Of a stretch of DNA of 64,000 nt, positions 1 to 10,188 are shown one piece after another (position 1 is the stretch's first letter; every line of letters starts with the position of its first letter). This stretch comes from Lamellibrachia satsuma (taxonomy: Eukaryota > Annelida > Polychaeta > Sabellida > Siboglinidae), in the NCBI GenBank assembly GCA_033239005.1, contig BSQZ01000028.1, positions 1,165,501-1,229,500 of the forward strand, given 5' to 3'. Below the pieces are notes generated by a model. That model saw only the letters and a list, made by a program, of their open reading frames with translations, was not told the origin of the DNA and did not search any database. Made by a program: the position numbers and the translations under genes.

Positions 1-96
1 AGAGATATGGTTACACGCGTGTACACCCACCCGAGAGTAGGAGAGGAAACCAATCGAACTGAGCGACCGGAGCTAAGTCTCACGCCGTCAGCTACC

Positions 97-172
97 GTGA
101 CTTTGAAGCCCTAAAAAGGGTAGCCAATAACGTGGTGAACATGAATCAAGGGTTCGATACCATCTACGTCTA
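97..172 (+). pseudogene. C-terminal end of unknown ORF in capsid cassette
   Basis: The plus frame is open from before the window's capsid cassette and ends with residues ALKRVANNVVNMNQGFDTIYV followed by a TAA near 170. I do not recognise the protein. Its place just upstream of the minor-capsid-like and capsid-like ORFs, on the same strand and with similar GC-rich codon use, suggests it is the tail of another gene of the same virus-like cassette. The start and most of the body would lie to the left or be lost. This is an inference from position only. Confidence 0.3.
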
Positions 173-205
173 AACGGATGTTGTGGAGTCGCGCATCGTC
201 GGCGA

Positions 206-418
206 CAGTCTCTTACCGTTGTTGGAAGTCTGTTCGGATGTCTGCTGCGCAGCGCTATGCCACTCACCAAGAGAGGAGCCGTGGAGTTGGGAAAGGGAGC
301 GATGAAGACCGGCGTGCGCATCGCCGACGTCTTGTCCGGGCAGAGCAAAAAAGGCGGCCAAACGACGGGTCACGGATGCTGGTAAAAACCTGATGAGTGG
401 CCTTTTGACTCCTGGCGT
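206..418 (+). pseudogene. pVI-like minor capsid protein remnant, frameshifted
   Basis: In one plus frame the sequence reads a Gly/hydrophobic stretch followed by RGAVELGKGAMKTGVRIADV, then LSGQS. After the A6 run near 347-352 the pattern continues in another frame with KKAAKRRVTDAGKNLMSGLL and a TGA near 418. This basic, Gly/Ala-rich 'K-G-A-x-x-x-G-K-G-A-x-x-T-G' pattern is what I associate with small pVI-like minor capsid proteins found directly upstream of F54H12.2-type capsid genes in Maverick/adintovirus-like elements. The frame break sits in a homopolymer, so it may be true decay or a read error. No convincing ATG was found upstream in frame; an internal Met lies near 256. Confidence 0.45.
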
Positions 419-433
419 GTGACCTCGTATACG

Positions 434-440
434 TATAAAA
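434..440 (+). promoter_or_regulatory. TATA-like box upstream of capsid-like gene
   Basis: TATAAAA in a GC-rich surrounding, 88 bases before the ATG at 528 and only 10 before the ATG at 450. If it is the promoter, transcription would start near 465, which favours the ATG at 528 as the real start of the capsid-like protein. Confidence 0.4.
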
Positions 441-527
441 CGCGCGCCTGTGAAGAAACGAATAACTGCAGTGGCGAAACAGCACAAGAGAAACGTGAAC
501 AGAAACGTGAGGCCGACATATTCAACG

Positions 528-1155
528 ATGGCTTTCGTACATAGACGAGGGGGTCAAGAGCGAGCTGGATCTCTTTACCGTACCCCCACTCAGAACAGCA
601 TCATCGACAGTCATATAGTGGACCATCAGCTCATGGCCTCTCTCTACTCGGGAGGACCGATAGAATTCTTGATACCCGGATCGGGAGACGATTACCTGGA
701 TCTCGCCAACACATTGCTACACATTCAAGCGAAGGTGACACGAGCCGATGGGGCCGCCCTCGACTTGGCCGATCCCGTGGGTCCTATGAATAACTGGCTG
801 CATTCGCCGTTCAGTCAAGTCGACGTCTATCTGAACGGTAAGCTGGTGACCCCTTCGTTCAACACGTATCCGTATCGTGCCTACATAGAGACGCTGCTGA
901 GTTACGGCGACGACAGCAGTGTCACGCAACTGATGAGTCAGCTGTGGCACAAGGACATGGCCACTCGCATAGATGCCGTCGAGATCGTCGACGGAGCCGC
1001 GGCTAATGCAGGGTTCGTGGCTCGACGACCGAACATCATCGGAGTCGTGTCGTCGATATGATGGGTCGCCTCAACGTAGACCTGTTCCTGCAGGATAAAG
1101 TCTTGATCAATGGCGTCAATATCAAGATACAACTGGTGCGAAGCAAGAACGCGTT
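528..1155 (+). pseudogene. F54H12.2-family capsid-like protein, frameshifted and 3'-truncated
   Basis: The open frame (450-1061) contains GSGDDYLDLANTLL, VDVYLNGKLVT and NTYPYRAYIETLLSYGDD, the conserved core of the 'uncharacterized protein F54H12.2' family that travels with protein-primed PolB in Maverick/adintovirus-like elements and is thought to be a jelly-roll capsid protein. I chose the ATG at 528, which gives MAFVHRR, because of the TATA box at 434. Three frame problems are visible: a short stretch of about 549-594 fits the family better in another frame, entered at a G5 run and left at a C5 run, and the main frame hits a TGA at 1059 while the family pattern continues in a third frame to about 1150. 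There it abuts an antisense LINE, so roughly the C-terminal half is missing. It is non-functional as read. Major capsid versus penton cannot be decided from this fragment. Confidence 0.7.
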
Positions 1156-2750
1156 TGCTTCATCTCAAATGCCTTCTGTATCCTCCTCGTTAATTTACGA
1201 ACTTGATTTCTAGCCCTACAATATTCAGTATAGTATTTTCCTTCTTTTGTCTCCATATAACGTTTCCATGAAGTGTGTTTTTTCCCTAATTTTTTTACTG
1301 ATTCCTTGTTTAGGGGTACTTTTCCTTTATGTATGTTAATACTACTCACTAGTCGACGAGGGATGAATTCATCCTCTATCTTTTTAATATATTCTTTAAA
1401 ACCTAACCATTGATGGTTTATAGTGCCAAGTATCTCGCCCCAGTCTGTGTAGTATAGTTTCGTCTTCATACTATTATAATCACCTTGGTCGTAATAATAT
1501 TTAAGTCATGTATGGCTTGCTATTTCTGCATAGCACCTAAATGTAATGATGAGGACAGATTGATCACTCTTACCAAGTGGGCTTTCATACGCTATATCAC
1601 CTATCATACCTTTTTCATTGGTGAAAACTAAATCAAGAATGTTCGATTTATTTCTTAATCGCCCTTTTGCGGGGAGTGTGACATGTTGGAAGGGGAAATT
1701 ATCTCTTATTCCTCCTTTAAATTTAGTGTCTGGGCTATTAGTATTCTCTCAGAATGTGTTCCAGTTTTGCCAGTCTATGTTGGGGTAGTTAAAAGAGAGA
1801 AAATGTGAGTGTTTATAGCGCATTACTTCACTAATCAATTCATTTAATTGTTCATTATTGCTGCCAGAGCTGCCCGGGCTTTTATATACACATCCTATCA
1901 GAAAAATGTCTTTTTTGTTTAATTTTATCTCAACCCATATCGATTCTTGAAAGTTGATTCCTAAAGATATGAAAGGTTTTGCGTTTAGTGTTTTGTGGGT
2001 ATGTATACAAACACCTCGTCCATGCTTCTCGATGTTATGGTATAACTCATAGCCACTCAACCCCAGTTCAGCTGTGTTTAATAGAATGTTCTGGTTTTTC
2101 GGTTTAACCTCAGTGATTGCAATCATACTTACGTGATTCGACTCGAGCTTTGAACTCAGTAAATTTATTGATTAGACTATCAGCGTTGGTGTAGAAACAT
2201 TTTAACTGTTTATGTGTATAATTTGTATTTACAGTGTTTTTCGGGTTAGATGATCTTTCTTGTCTTACTCCTTGTCCATTCGAAGTTTGAATCTTACAAT
2301 TTTCTGGCCCATGGTGGGCCTCTCACCCTGTACAACCATTTCCCCTCATCATTTATCTCTTTTGTCCTGGCCTTCTCTAGGAGTTTCCTTCCTTCCTCTC
2401 TTTCTTTTTTTGTTAAGTCGTGCTGGATGGGAGACATTTATATTTGTCCTCTGCATCTCTTAAGTTTGATAGTCGTTGAGAGGTCTGGGTTTTTGCTCAG
2501 TATCACCTGTATCTCCGTCTGTTTGTTTTTTACCTAGCCTGATCACTTCGGTTATCTCATCTTTTACGTCTAGGTTCAGATTGCACACCTCATTACATAA
2601 CCCTTCAACAAATTCCATATCTATCCTCACCCTCTCTTCCTTTAGGTTTGTTTTTGGTTCTGGGGCATTGAATTTTTTTTCATTGATTTCTCTTACTGCT
2701 TCCTCCATAACAAAGACCGCCGCCGCTGCCGCCGCCGCTACCGTAGATGA
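1155..2750 (-). mobile_element. 5' half of a CR1/Jockey-like LINE (ORF1 tail, endonuclease, linker)
   Basis: Reading on the minus strand from 2750 downward: 2708-2460 is a charged ORF1-like piece (EINEKKFNAPEPKTN, later VCNLNLDVKDEITEVIR); 2126-1749 holds an exonuclease-endonuclease-phosphatase domain (ITEVKPKN at its N end, then FLIGCVYKSPGSSGSNNEQL); between 1750 and 1500 the endonuclease C-terminus is readable in shifted frames (ILDLVFTNE, then GKSDQSVL in place of the usual SDH); 1469-1155 is the linker before the reverse transcriptase (WKRYMETKEGKYYTEYCRAR). The reverse transcriptase itself is absent. The element stops where the capsid-like gene begins. Losing the 3' rather than the 5' part is the reverse of ordinary LINE truncation, so a deletion or rearrangement is likely. 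Confidence 0.7.
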
Positions 2751-2759
2751 ACTCTGACC

Positions 2760-3780
2760 CTATTACATGACTCCTTGACCATTCGTTTCGTCGCTAGGGA
2801 GCGCTGCTCTTGGCCCTCGGGTTGTACTACAGCCGACAGGGGCGCTGATGTCCTCTGATCGATATTACACCTCTTTCCCTATACTCTCACGCCGGACATA
2901 TCATCCGGGTTTTACCCAAAATCAATTTTTAGTAGCCTTCGAAACATGGTCCCCTTCCTATCACCATATGTACTATTAGAAGCAAAGGTTTCAAACTGCG
3001 TTCTAACGCCCACATAATTGCCCGAACAGTCCGTAAAGTTGGTATATTAAAATGGGTGGTCAGTTGGGTGGTAAACAGTTTTGCATATAACTCAGATAAT
3101 AAATAAGGAGGTGGGCAGGGAGTCATCATGTTTACATTTTACCAAACGAGGAAAGCAGGTTTCATTTTTTTTGCACATCTATGCAACGTACTGGTTATAA
3201 ATATTGTAGGGTGGCTTTTTGAAAAAAGCAGATAACTTATTTATTGTCTAGGTAGAGGCAAATATTATCAGAATCAGTCAGTCAATAGGCATCATCAGAA
3301 TAATACTTACATGACATAACATGTATCATTGTCAGCTGACAATAATACAATTGTCAACTTGTTTGAGGTCAATATGTTGCTATACAGGCCGTTTGTGTCC
3401 GCGCATTGTGCCGTTGGTAAAATGAAGACTAGTAACTTTTTGAAGTTGTTGGTCCGGCTGACTAGAACCTTATGGGCGACGCCCCCTCACTAAAGTAGGG
3501 TGGTGCCCATATGCGTAACATTGCTAACCCTTCCCATCTAGCCATAAGGCTCGAAAATAAAGACTACGTTAGTATCACGGATTATTCGTTGATAGGTGTG
3601 CTAAAGAACATAATGTTTCCACTATGCAATAAATTATTTCGTGTTAGTGTCACAAATATAACTTTTACATATATCCCTTTACATCGGACAGCAATTGATT
3701 GCCTAAATATATAGTAACTCTTGTACACACACGCACGTACGCACACAAATGCACGCGCACACGCACACGCACACGCACAC
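2760..3780. other. No gene recognised
   Basis: Moderately AT-rich single-copy-looking sequence. A short GCC-repeat lies just before it (about 2716-2745). The open frames are short and show no domain pattern. Confidence 0.5.
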
Positions 3781-3790
3781 ACACACACAC

Positions 3791-4141
<351 letters not shown>

Positions 4142-4145
4142 CAGG

Positions 4146-5640
4146 AATTACATTTAAGCTACAGTAGTAGTATGTCGGTGTTTTTGAGGGATCAATCTTG
4201 TGTAAGCTTCTGATTGGTCGAGAGCAGTCACGTGACTTAGTTTCGGCCACTCTGATTGGACGAGAGCAGTTTCACCGCCAGGGGGCGCCACATCAAGGTG
4301 TAACGGTGTATCTCTTTGGGTAAGCTTCTGATTGGTTGAGAACAGTCACGTGACGTAGTTTCGACGGCTCTGATTGGTCGAGAGCATCCCTATTATCGCT
4401 CAAATGAGGAGATTTTGGGGCTCTTTCTGGTTGGTCGAGAGCAGTTTCACCGCCACGGGGCTCTACGGGTCAGCTCATCATTTGCATATCACGTGACCTC
4501 TCTACGGAGGCTGCCATCTTGTTTTGCTGCCATGTTGTTTTGCAATGATTCAGTCACCAGAGGGCGCTGCTACGAGTCAAATGTGTCGACGGTTTCATTT
4601 GGACGAGAGTAGTCACGTGTGACTTACGACATCACAGCTCCTCATTTACATATCACGTGACCTCTCTATGGAGGTTGTAATTTTGTTTTGCGCTGATACG
4701 ATCGTTAGAGGGCGCTCGCGAGGTTTCAGGTGAACCTGTGTGATACGGTCACCAAGAGGCGCTCTCCTGGGTGATACAGTCGTCGGAGAAGAGTTTCAGG
4801 TGAGCCCGGATGATACGGTCGCCAAGGGGCGTGGCGACTGTTCTCATGGTTTGAATGCATGCACGTGACCTAATTTCTTGCGCACGCACAGCATGCACGC
4901 AGCCTTAGTGACCGTGTTGCACTCATTTCTGTTTCCGGTTGCGCGAGCGGCTCCTAATTCATCTACTCCGCACCTCCCAACCGTACAGTGTCGACGATTT
5001 GTATATAACCATGGCCGAGTCATTGCAGTCCATCATGTGGTATCCCTAAGTTCTATGCGTGTTTGCTTATAGACATAAAAAAAACGAACGCGTATTTTGC
5101 AGTTCCCGTGTATTAGAATCACGTCCATTTACAGGCGAATGGTCGTTCTAACGCATGTTTAGGAGGACGTTACGGTTACATAATGCTAGTTTTCCGAACC
5201 CTTCTGTATGAATAGAACCGGTTTCATGTCGTTTTTTTCTTGTTTTCTGGAACGTTCGAACGATCTCATGGAATTTTCCACGTTCACGAAAAGAAACACA
5301 TCCCCACATTTTAACCCTGCTACCAGACTGAAACCTAGCGGACGAAAGTTCGTGCATGCAGCTGGATAAACGTAGCCGTTCAAGTAAGCTATACGACGCA
5401 TATCCCATCATTGCATTATATCGAAAACTTTTCGACGTATGTCATTTCGCGTCGACACCTACATATCGCCTATTTCACCACGAATCTGCAAGAACACCGC
5501 AAGGTCAAAGGGTCAAGGTCAACAAAAAACACCGCCGCTTTCTGGAACGTTCGAACGAAGTCTTGGAATTTTCCATAAACACCGCGAGGTCAAAAGATCA
5601 AGGTCAAACCAGTTTTCCGGCGAAAGGTGTCCATGTACTT
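4146..5640 (+). repeat. Left long inverted repeat of virus-like element
   Basis: This arm matches, in inverted orientation, the sequence at about 14985-16913. Matching landmarks in order: the outer edge TTTTGAGGGAT, several GCTTCTGATTGGTCGAGAGC units with CACGTGAC, the CATATCACGTGACCTCTCTA block, a segment with TATATAACCATGGCCGAGTC, the block with ATTTTCCACGTTCACG, and the inner ACCGCCGCTTTCTGGAACGT block. Length and placement fit terminal inverted repeats of a Maverick-like element. No clear target-site duplication was found at the outer edges. Confidence 0.75.
4274..4764 (+). promoter_or_regulatory. Cluster of CTCF-like, CACGTG and CCAAT motifs in left arm
   Basis: ACCGCCAGGGGGCGCCA (4274-4290) and TCACCAGAGGGCGCTGC (4554-4570) closely resemble the known CTCF core. 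Weaker relatives occur at about 4702-4718 and 4749-4764. CACGTG E-boxes (in GTCACGTGAC or ATCACGTGAC contexts) and ATTGG (inverted CCAAT) recur many times between 4211 and 4660. Whether any protein binds is unknown. Confidence 0.45.
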
Positions 5641-5763
5641 TGAAATTTCATGCGTCTCGATGTTTGTCACTTTTCTCACACACTTATTTCTATCTCATGT
5701 TGCCTATACTGCCAGGCTACATGAAGAAACCCAGACAAAAGTGCATCGGCAGCAAACTTTCAG

Positions 5764-6135
5764 GGTAAACTTTAAGAGGTATGGGTAAATTGTAGGAATT
5801 ATGGGTAAACTGTAGGAGGTATGGGTAAACTGTAGGAATTATGTATAAACTGTAGGAGTTATGGGTAAACTGTAGGAATTATGGGTAAACTGTAGGAATT
5901 ATGGGTAAACTGTAGGAGTTATGGGTAACCTGTAAGAATTATGGGTAAACTGTAGGAGTTATGTGTAAACTGTAGAAATGATGGGTAAACTGTAGGAGTT
6001 ATGGGTAAACTGTAGGAGGTATGATAAATTGTAGTTATAGGTAAACTGTAGGAATTATAGATAAACTGTAGGAGTTAGGGGTAAACTATAGGAGATGTGA
6101 TCGATTGTAGTTATGGGAAAATTGTAGGAATTATG
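5764..6135 (+). repeat. 20-bp minisatellite array 1
   Basis: Tandem units GGGTAAACTGTAGGAATTAT alternating with a GAGTTAT variant, about 18 copies with scattered substitutions. It is preceded by a leader containing AGCAAACTTTCAGGGTAAAC (about 5737-5770) that also precedes the array at 7850. Confidence 0.9.
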
Positions 6136-6239
6136 TTCATAACACAAACTTTCAAAACATAAACTATAGTCTAACGGTATAGGCAAAATGAGATCGAAAT
6201 AAGTGTGTGAGAAATACAGAACAGTTCTCATCACCAACC

Positions 6240-6345
6240 ACAAGGATTAGCCAGAGGCCCAACTCAGCATGGCTTTGTGAGATAGTGACAAATGTAACCT
6301 TTTATATAAACCGCATCATCAATCAAAGGTACGACTCTTCGTGGG
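6240..6345 (+). pseudogene. Inverted scrap of PolB N-terminal region
   Basis: The plus strand encodes RPNSAWLCEIVTNVTF followed by a hydrophobic/basic tail. The minus-strand PolB remnant near 14150-14060 encodes RPDSAWVCELMTNVTF at the corresponding place. This is therefore a diverged second copy of about 30 codons in the opposite orientation, embedded between minisatellite arrays in the left half of the element. It supports an origin of the left half as an inverted copy of the right half or of a related element. Confidence 0.65.
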
Positions 6346-6404
6346 TGTGCGAATTGGTACTATACAGTACACAATCACCTATTACGAATCTCATATATGT
6401 ACAA

Positions 6405-6630
6405 CATTGACGATTTGAATATAACCATAGCGAAATCGTTGCAGTCGAATATGTGGTTTCGGTAAGTTCTACGCGTGTTTCCTTATTGGTATAAAAGACG
6501 AACACATATTTTACTGTTCCCGTGTACTAGAAGCACGCCCATTTACAAGTGAATGAGTGTTCTAACGCGTGTTTTGGAGGATATTACGGTTACATAAGTT
6601 TTATTTGTTTTCCGAATCATTCCGTATGAA
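6405..6630 (+). repeat. Third, internal partial copy of the inverted-repeat arm
   Basis: About 225 bases match the left arm around 4985-5220, in the same orientation. Both share a block with ATAACCATRGC, a GTTCTAYGCGTGTTT stretch, a CCCGTGTAYTAGAA stretch and a GGTTACATAA stretch followed by TTTTCCGAA. Divergence is moderate, greater than within the minisatellites around it. Confidence 0.75.
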
Positions 6631-6789
6631 AATTAGCATCGTGATGCGTCTTGTCCATACCGCGGTAAACCGTGCTGCGAGATCAAAGGATATTATTGGT
6701 AACAATGTTGCAACCGCGTCAATCAGCAACAATGTTACAAGTACGTGCTCCGTTCTTCTTTGAATGCGGCTTTCACAACAGGTCCACAA

Positions 6790-7463
6790 AGTTATGGGTA
6801 AACTGTAGGAGGTATGGTAAATTGTTGTTATACGTAAACTGTAAGAATTATGGGTAAACTGTAGGAAGTATGGGTAAATCGAAGGAATTATTGATGAACT
6901 ATAGGAGTTAAGGGTAAACTGTAGGAATTATGGGTAAACTGTAGGAGTTATGGGTAAACTGTAGGAATTATGGGTAAACTATAGGAGTTATGGGTAAATT
7001 GTAGGAAATATGAGTGAATTGTAGGAAATATGGGTAAATTGTAGGAATTATGGGTAAATTGTAGGAATTATGGGTAAACTGTAGGAGTTATGGGTAAACT
7101 GTAGGAATTATGGCGGAAATTTGAAAATTGGAAGTTCTGGTAAATTGTAGGAATTATGGGTAAACTGTAGGAATTATGGGTAAACTGTAGGAGTTTGAGT
7201 AAACTGTAGGAGTTATGAGTAAACTGTAGGAATTATGGGTAAACTGTATGAATTATGGGTAACCTGTAGGTATTATGGGTAAACTGTAGGAATTATGGGT
7301 AAATTGTAGGAATTATTGGTAAACTGTAGGAGGTATGGGTAAACTGTAGGAATTATAGGTAAACTGTGGGAGTTACGGGTAAACTGTAGGAGGTATGATA
7401 AATTGTAGTTATAGGTAAATGGTAGGAGGTATGGATAAACTATAGGAGTTATGGGTAAACTGG
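6790..7463 (+). repeat. 20-bp minisatellite array 2
   Basis: Continuation of the GGGTAAACTGTAGGAATTAT family, about 32 units, broken near 7110-7140 by a short unrelated stretch. Confidence 0.9.
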
Positions 7464-7823
7464 TCTTTTTTGACATTGGTCATCCATTAATGGTGGACTT
7501 TAACTTGTGCGCTCCGACTCGTCTTGTCTTTTTTGACATTGGTCACCTATTATTGGCGGACTTTGACTTGTGCGCTCCCACTCGTCTTATCTTTTTGGTA
7601 TTGGTCAGTCACTGTTGGTAGACTTTGGCTTGTGCGCTCCCATTCGTCGTGTCTTTTTTGACATTGGTCACCTATTATTGGTGGACTTTGACTTGTGCGC
7701 TTCCACTCGTCTTGTCTTTGTTGACATTGGTCACCTATTATTGGTGAACTTTGACTTGTGCGCTTCCACTCGTCTTGACTTTTTCACACTGGTCAGTCAC
7801 TGTTGGTGGATTTTGACTTGTGC
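7464..7823 (+). repeat. 63-bp minisatellite, about 5.5 copies
   Basis: Units containing TTTGACATTGGTCACCTATT, then GGACTTTGACTTGTGCGC and CTCGTCTTG. It is inserted between 20-bp arrays. The frame that stays open across it encodes a repetitive peptide without a recognised domain and is not annotated as a gene. Confidence 0.85.
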
Positions 7824-7849
7824 AAAAGTGCATCATCAGCAAACTTTCA

Positions 7850-8335
7850 GGGTAAACTGTGGGAGCTATGGGTAGATTGTAGGAATTATGGATAAACTGT
7901 AGGAGGTATAAGTAAACTGTAGGAATTATGGGTAAACTGTAGGAGTTATGGGTAACCTGTAGGAATTATGGGTAAACGGTAGGAATTATGGATAAACTGT
8001 AGGAATTATGGATAAACTGTAGGAGTTGTGAGTAAACTGTAGGAATTATGGGTAAACTGTACGAGTTATGGGTAACCTGTACGAATTATGAGTAAACTGT
8101 AGGAATTATGGATAAAGTGTAGGAATTGTGGGTAAACTATAGGAATTATGGGTAAACTGTAGGAGATGTGGGTAAACTGTAGGAGATGTGGGTAAACTGT
8201 AGGAATTATGGGTAAACTGTAGGAATTATGGGTAAACTGTAGGAGTTACGGGTAAACTGTAGGAGGTACGATAAATTGTTGTTATAGGTAAATTGTAGGA
8301 GGTATTGATAAACTGTAGGAGTTATGGGTAAACTC
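7850..8335 (+). repeat. 20-bp minisatellite array 3
   Basis: A third block of the GGGTAAACTGTAGGAATTAT family, about 24 units, again preceded by the CAGCAAACTTTCAGGGTAAA leader (about 7823-7858). Confidence 0.9.
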
Positions 8336-8940
8336 TTGTGTGAAGTTTGCGAGTTGGAAGTCTGCAAGTTGGAAGTTCTCCACTCCACTCCACTCCAAGT
8401 TTGCAGGTTGGAAGTCTGCAAGTTGGAAGTTTGTGCTTTGGAAGTTTGCAAATTGGAATTTCTCCACTCCACTCCACCCCACTCCACGCCTATGAAGTTG
8501 TGTGAAGTTTGCAAATTGGAAGTTTGCTTCACCGCACACACATATATTTAGAAAGTTTATGTTATGAAAGTTTGTAAGTTGGGAGTTTGCTTCATCGCAC
8601 ACACATGTTTTGAAAGTTTGTGTCATGAAAATTTGTAAGTTGGAAGTTTGTGATGTGAAACGTTCATGTTTTGAAAGTTTATGTTATGAAAGTTTGTAAG
8701 TTGGAAGTTTGCTTCACCGCACACACACATTTTGTGTGAAGTTTGCGAGTTGGAAGTCTGCAAGTTGGAAGTTGGTGCATTGGAAGTTTGCAAATTGGAA
8801 GTTCTCCACTCCACTCCACTCCACGCCTGCGAAGTTGTGTGAAGTTGTGCAAATTGTACGAAGTTGTGTGAAGTTTGCGAGTTGGAAGTCTGCAAGTTGG
8901 AAGTTTGCAAATTGGAAGTTTGCAAATTTCGAGGAAACGA
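8336..8940 (+). repeat. GAAGTTTGCAAGTTG short-unit repeat with CCACTCCACTCC blocks
   Basis: Degenerate units of about 10-15 bases (GTTTGCAAGTTGGAA and variants) interspersed with runs of CCACTCC and a recurring CTTCACCGCACACACA segment. All long open frames here are low-complexity repeat translations. Confidence 0.85.
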
Positions 8941-9049
8941 GGAAACGAACACAACACGATATCGAAAGAGTGCACAGGTATTTTATTGAACAACACAAAC
9001 AGCATGATCATACAACGAGGGTAGCGTGTAATATCACTAATACTACAAC

Positions 9050-9245
9050 AATGAAGGATGATGATGACGATGACGATGATGCGGCAACTTGCACATGTTT
9101 ACCATCACGCCAGAGGTCGTGAGCTTAGGAGTGTCTCCACTTCGCCAGAGGCTCGAGGGTGATGATGATGATGATAATGAGGCGACTTGCGGATGTTTAT
9201 CATCACGCCAGAGGTTGCGAGCTTAGGAGTGTCTCCACCGCTCCA
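9050..9245 (+). repeat. 93-bp imperfect tandem duplication
   Basis: A segment with GATGATG runs, ACTTGC, TCATCACGCCAGAGG and GCTTAGGAGTGTCTCCAC occurs at about 9055-9145 and again at about 9150-9240. No coding pattern is evident. Confidence 0.7.
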
Positions 9246-9447
9246 AATGATCGATCGACGTGCGATAGTACAGTCTACCTCATCGCAGCTGTTTAAGTCA
9301 CTCAAACACGTGGCAATCGTTAGTTACTAAATCGGTGCCGACTAGGTTGATCAAAGTTCTCGTCGAAAATCGTTACAACGAAACAATACATAAGCTATGC
9401 AATATTGTCCACAAACATTAGAAAGAGAACTCTGAAGTATCTTGCTA

Positions 9448-10014
9448 TTACGAGTCCACACGGAACAATGTTCGTTCGTGAAGGTGCGAAACGCAGCGTG
9501 TCGTGGCGACAGGCCGTACGAGCAGAAGTAATCGTCGCATCCGTCGGCATCTGGTTGTGTGCACGGTGTAGTTCGCATACGCATCATTCGCTCGTTTATT
9601 AATGGTCACCATGACACGGGCCCCTCGCAACGGCGAGAGTGAGGCGTATCGCTCTTCCATCGACGTCATACTAGCGTAGGTGTCGGCACTAAATACCAAC
9701 ACCTCTGCTGATGTTTAATTGAATACTGTTGCCCAACACTCTCCCCCCAGCCAATCAGATAGCAGGATCCGCAAGGCGAATCTGTACACGGGAACTGGTT
9801 GCCATTGCTGAATTGGACAAAAGCAGTCATTGTTTTCCGGGTGCATACTTTTGAGACAGTGTGGACACGATGCATACACGACGTATTTATCTTGTACGGC
9901 GCAATTTAGTATTGTTAACGGACGAGTAAATGTATACGTGTCTTTACTCGCTTCCGACTGGAGCTGTGACAGGTTGATCGGAGACTGAGTATTGGCGGTA
10001 CGCTGCGTGGCCAT
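9448..10014 (-). pseudogene. RPA-like single-strand DNA-binding protein, one in-frame stop
   Basis: The minus-strand ATG at 10014 opens a 99-codon frame ending in a TAA at 9715-9717. The same frame then continues without interruption to 9448. The first part contains VVYASCPHC and NNDCFCPI (a Cys4 zinc ribbon, residues 50-66: C-x2-C-x10-C-x-C), then VYRFALRILLSDWLGGECWA, the arrangement of the C domain of the large RPA subunit. After the stop the frame reads VLVFSADTYASMTSMEER, matching the helix that normally follows the OB fold in that domain. So one nonsense codon splits an otherwise collinear protein of about 188 residues. In a virus-like element it would protect single strands during PolB replication. 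Assignment is by pattern, without a search. The start is supported by the promoter module upstream (10015-10106). Confidence 0.65.
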
Positions 10015-10106
10015 GGTGTTGAATCGAACTGCTCTATAGAAATCGGAGAACGGTTGTGATGGCAGTTCTAGTAACGGCTCTGTTTATATAATCTGTCGCA
10101 ACTACT
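10015..10106 (-). promoter_or_regulatory. Promoter/5'UTR module of the SSB-like gene
   Basis: Reading toward the ATG on the minus strand: GCGACAGATTATATAAAC (TATA at about 10082-10091), then CATCACAACCGTTCTCCGAT, then TTCGATTCAACACC directly before ATG. About 95 bases match the block upstream of PolB (14841-14936) with only scattered changes, which points to a shared, probably co-regulated promoter. Confidence 0.65.
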
Positions 10107-10188
10107 GATGACGCGCTTTCTGACTACAACAAACGTTTTAGATGTAGGATGCATAGACAACACAGCAGATGAAAATGTTCTTTGAAAG

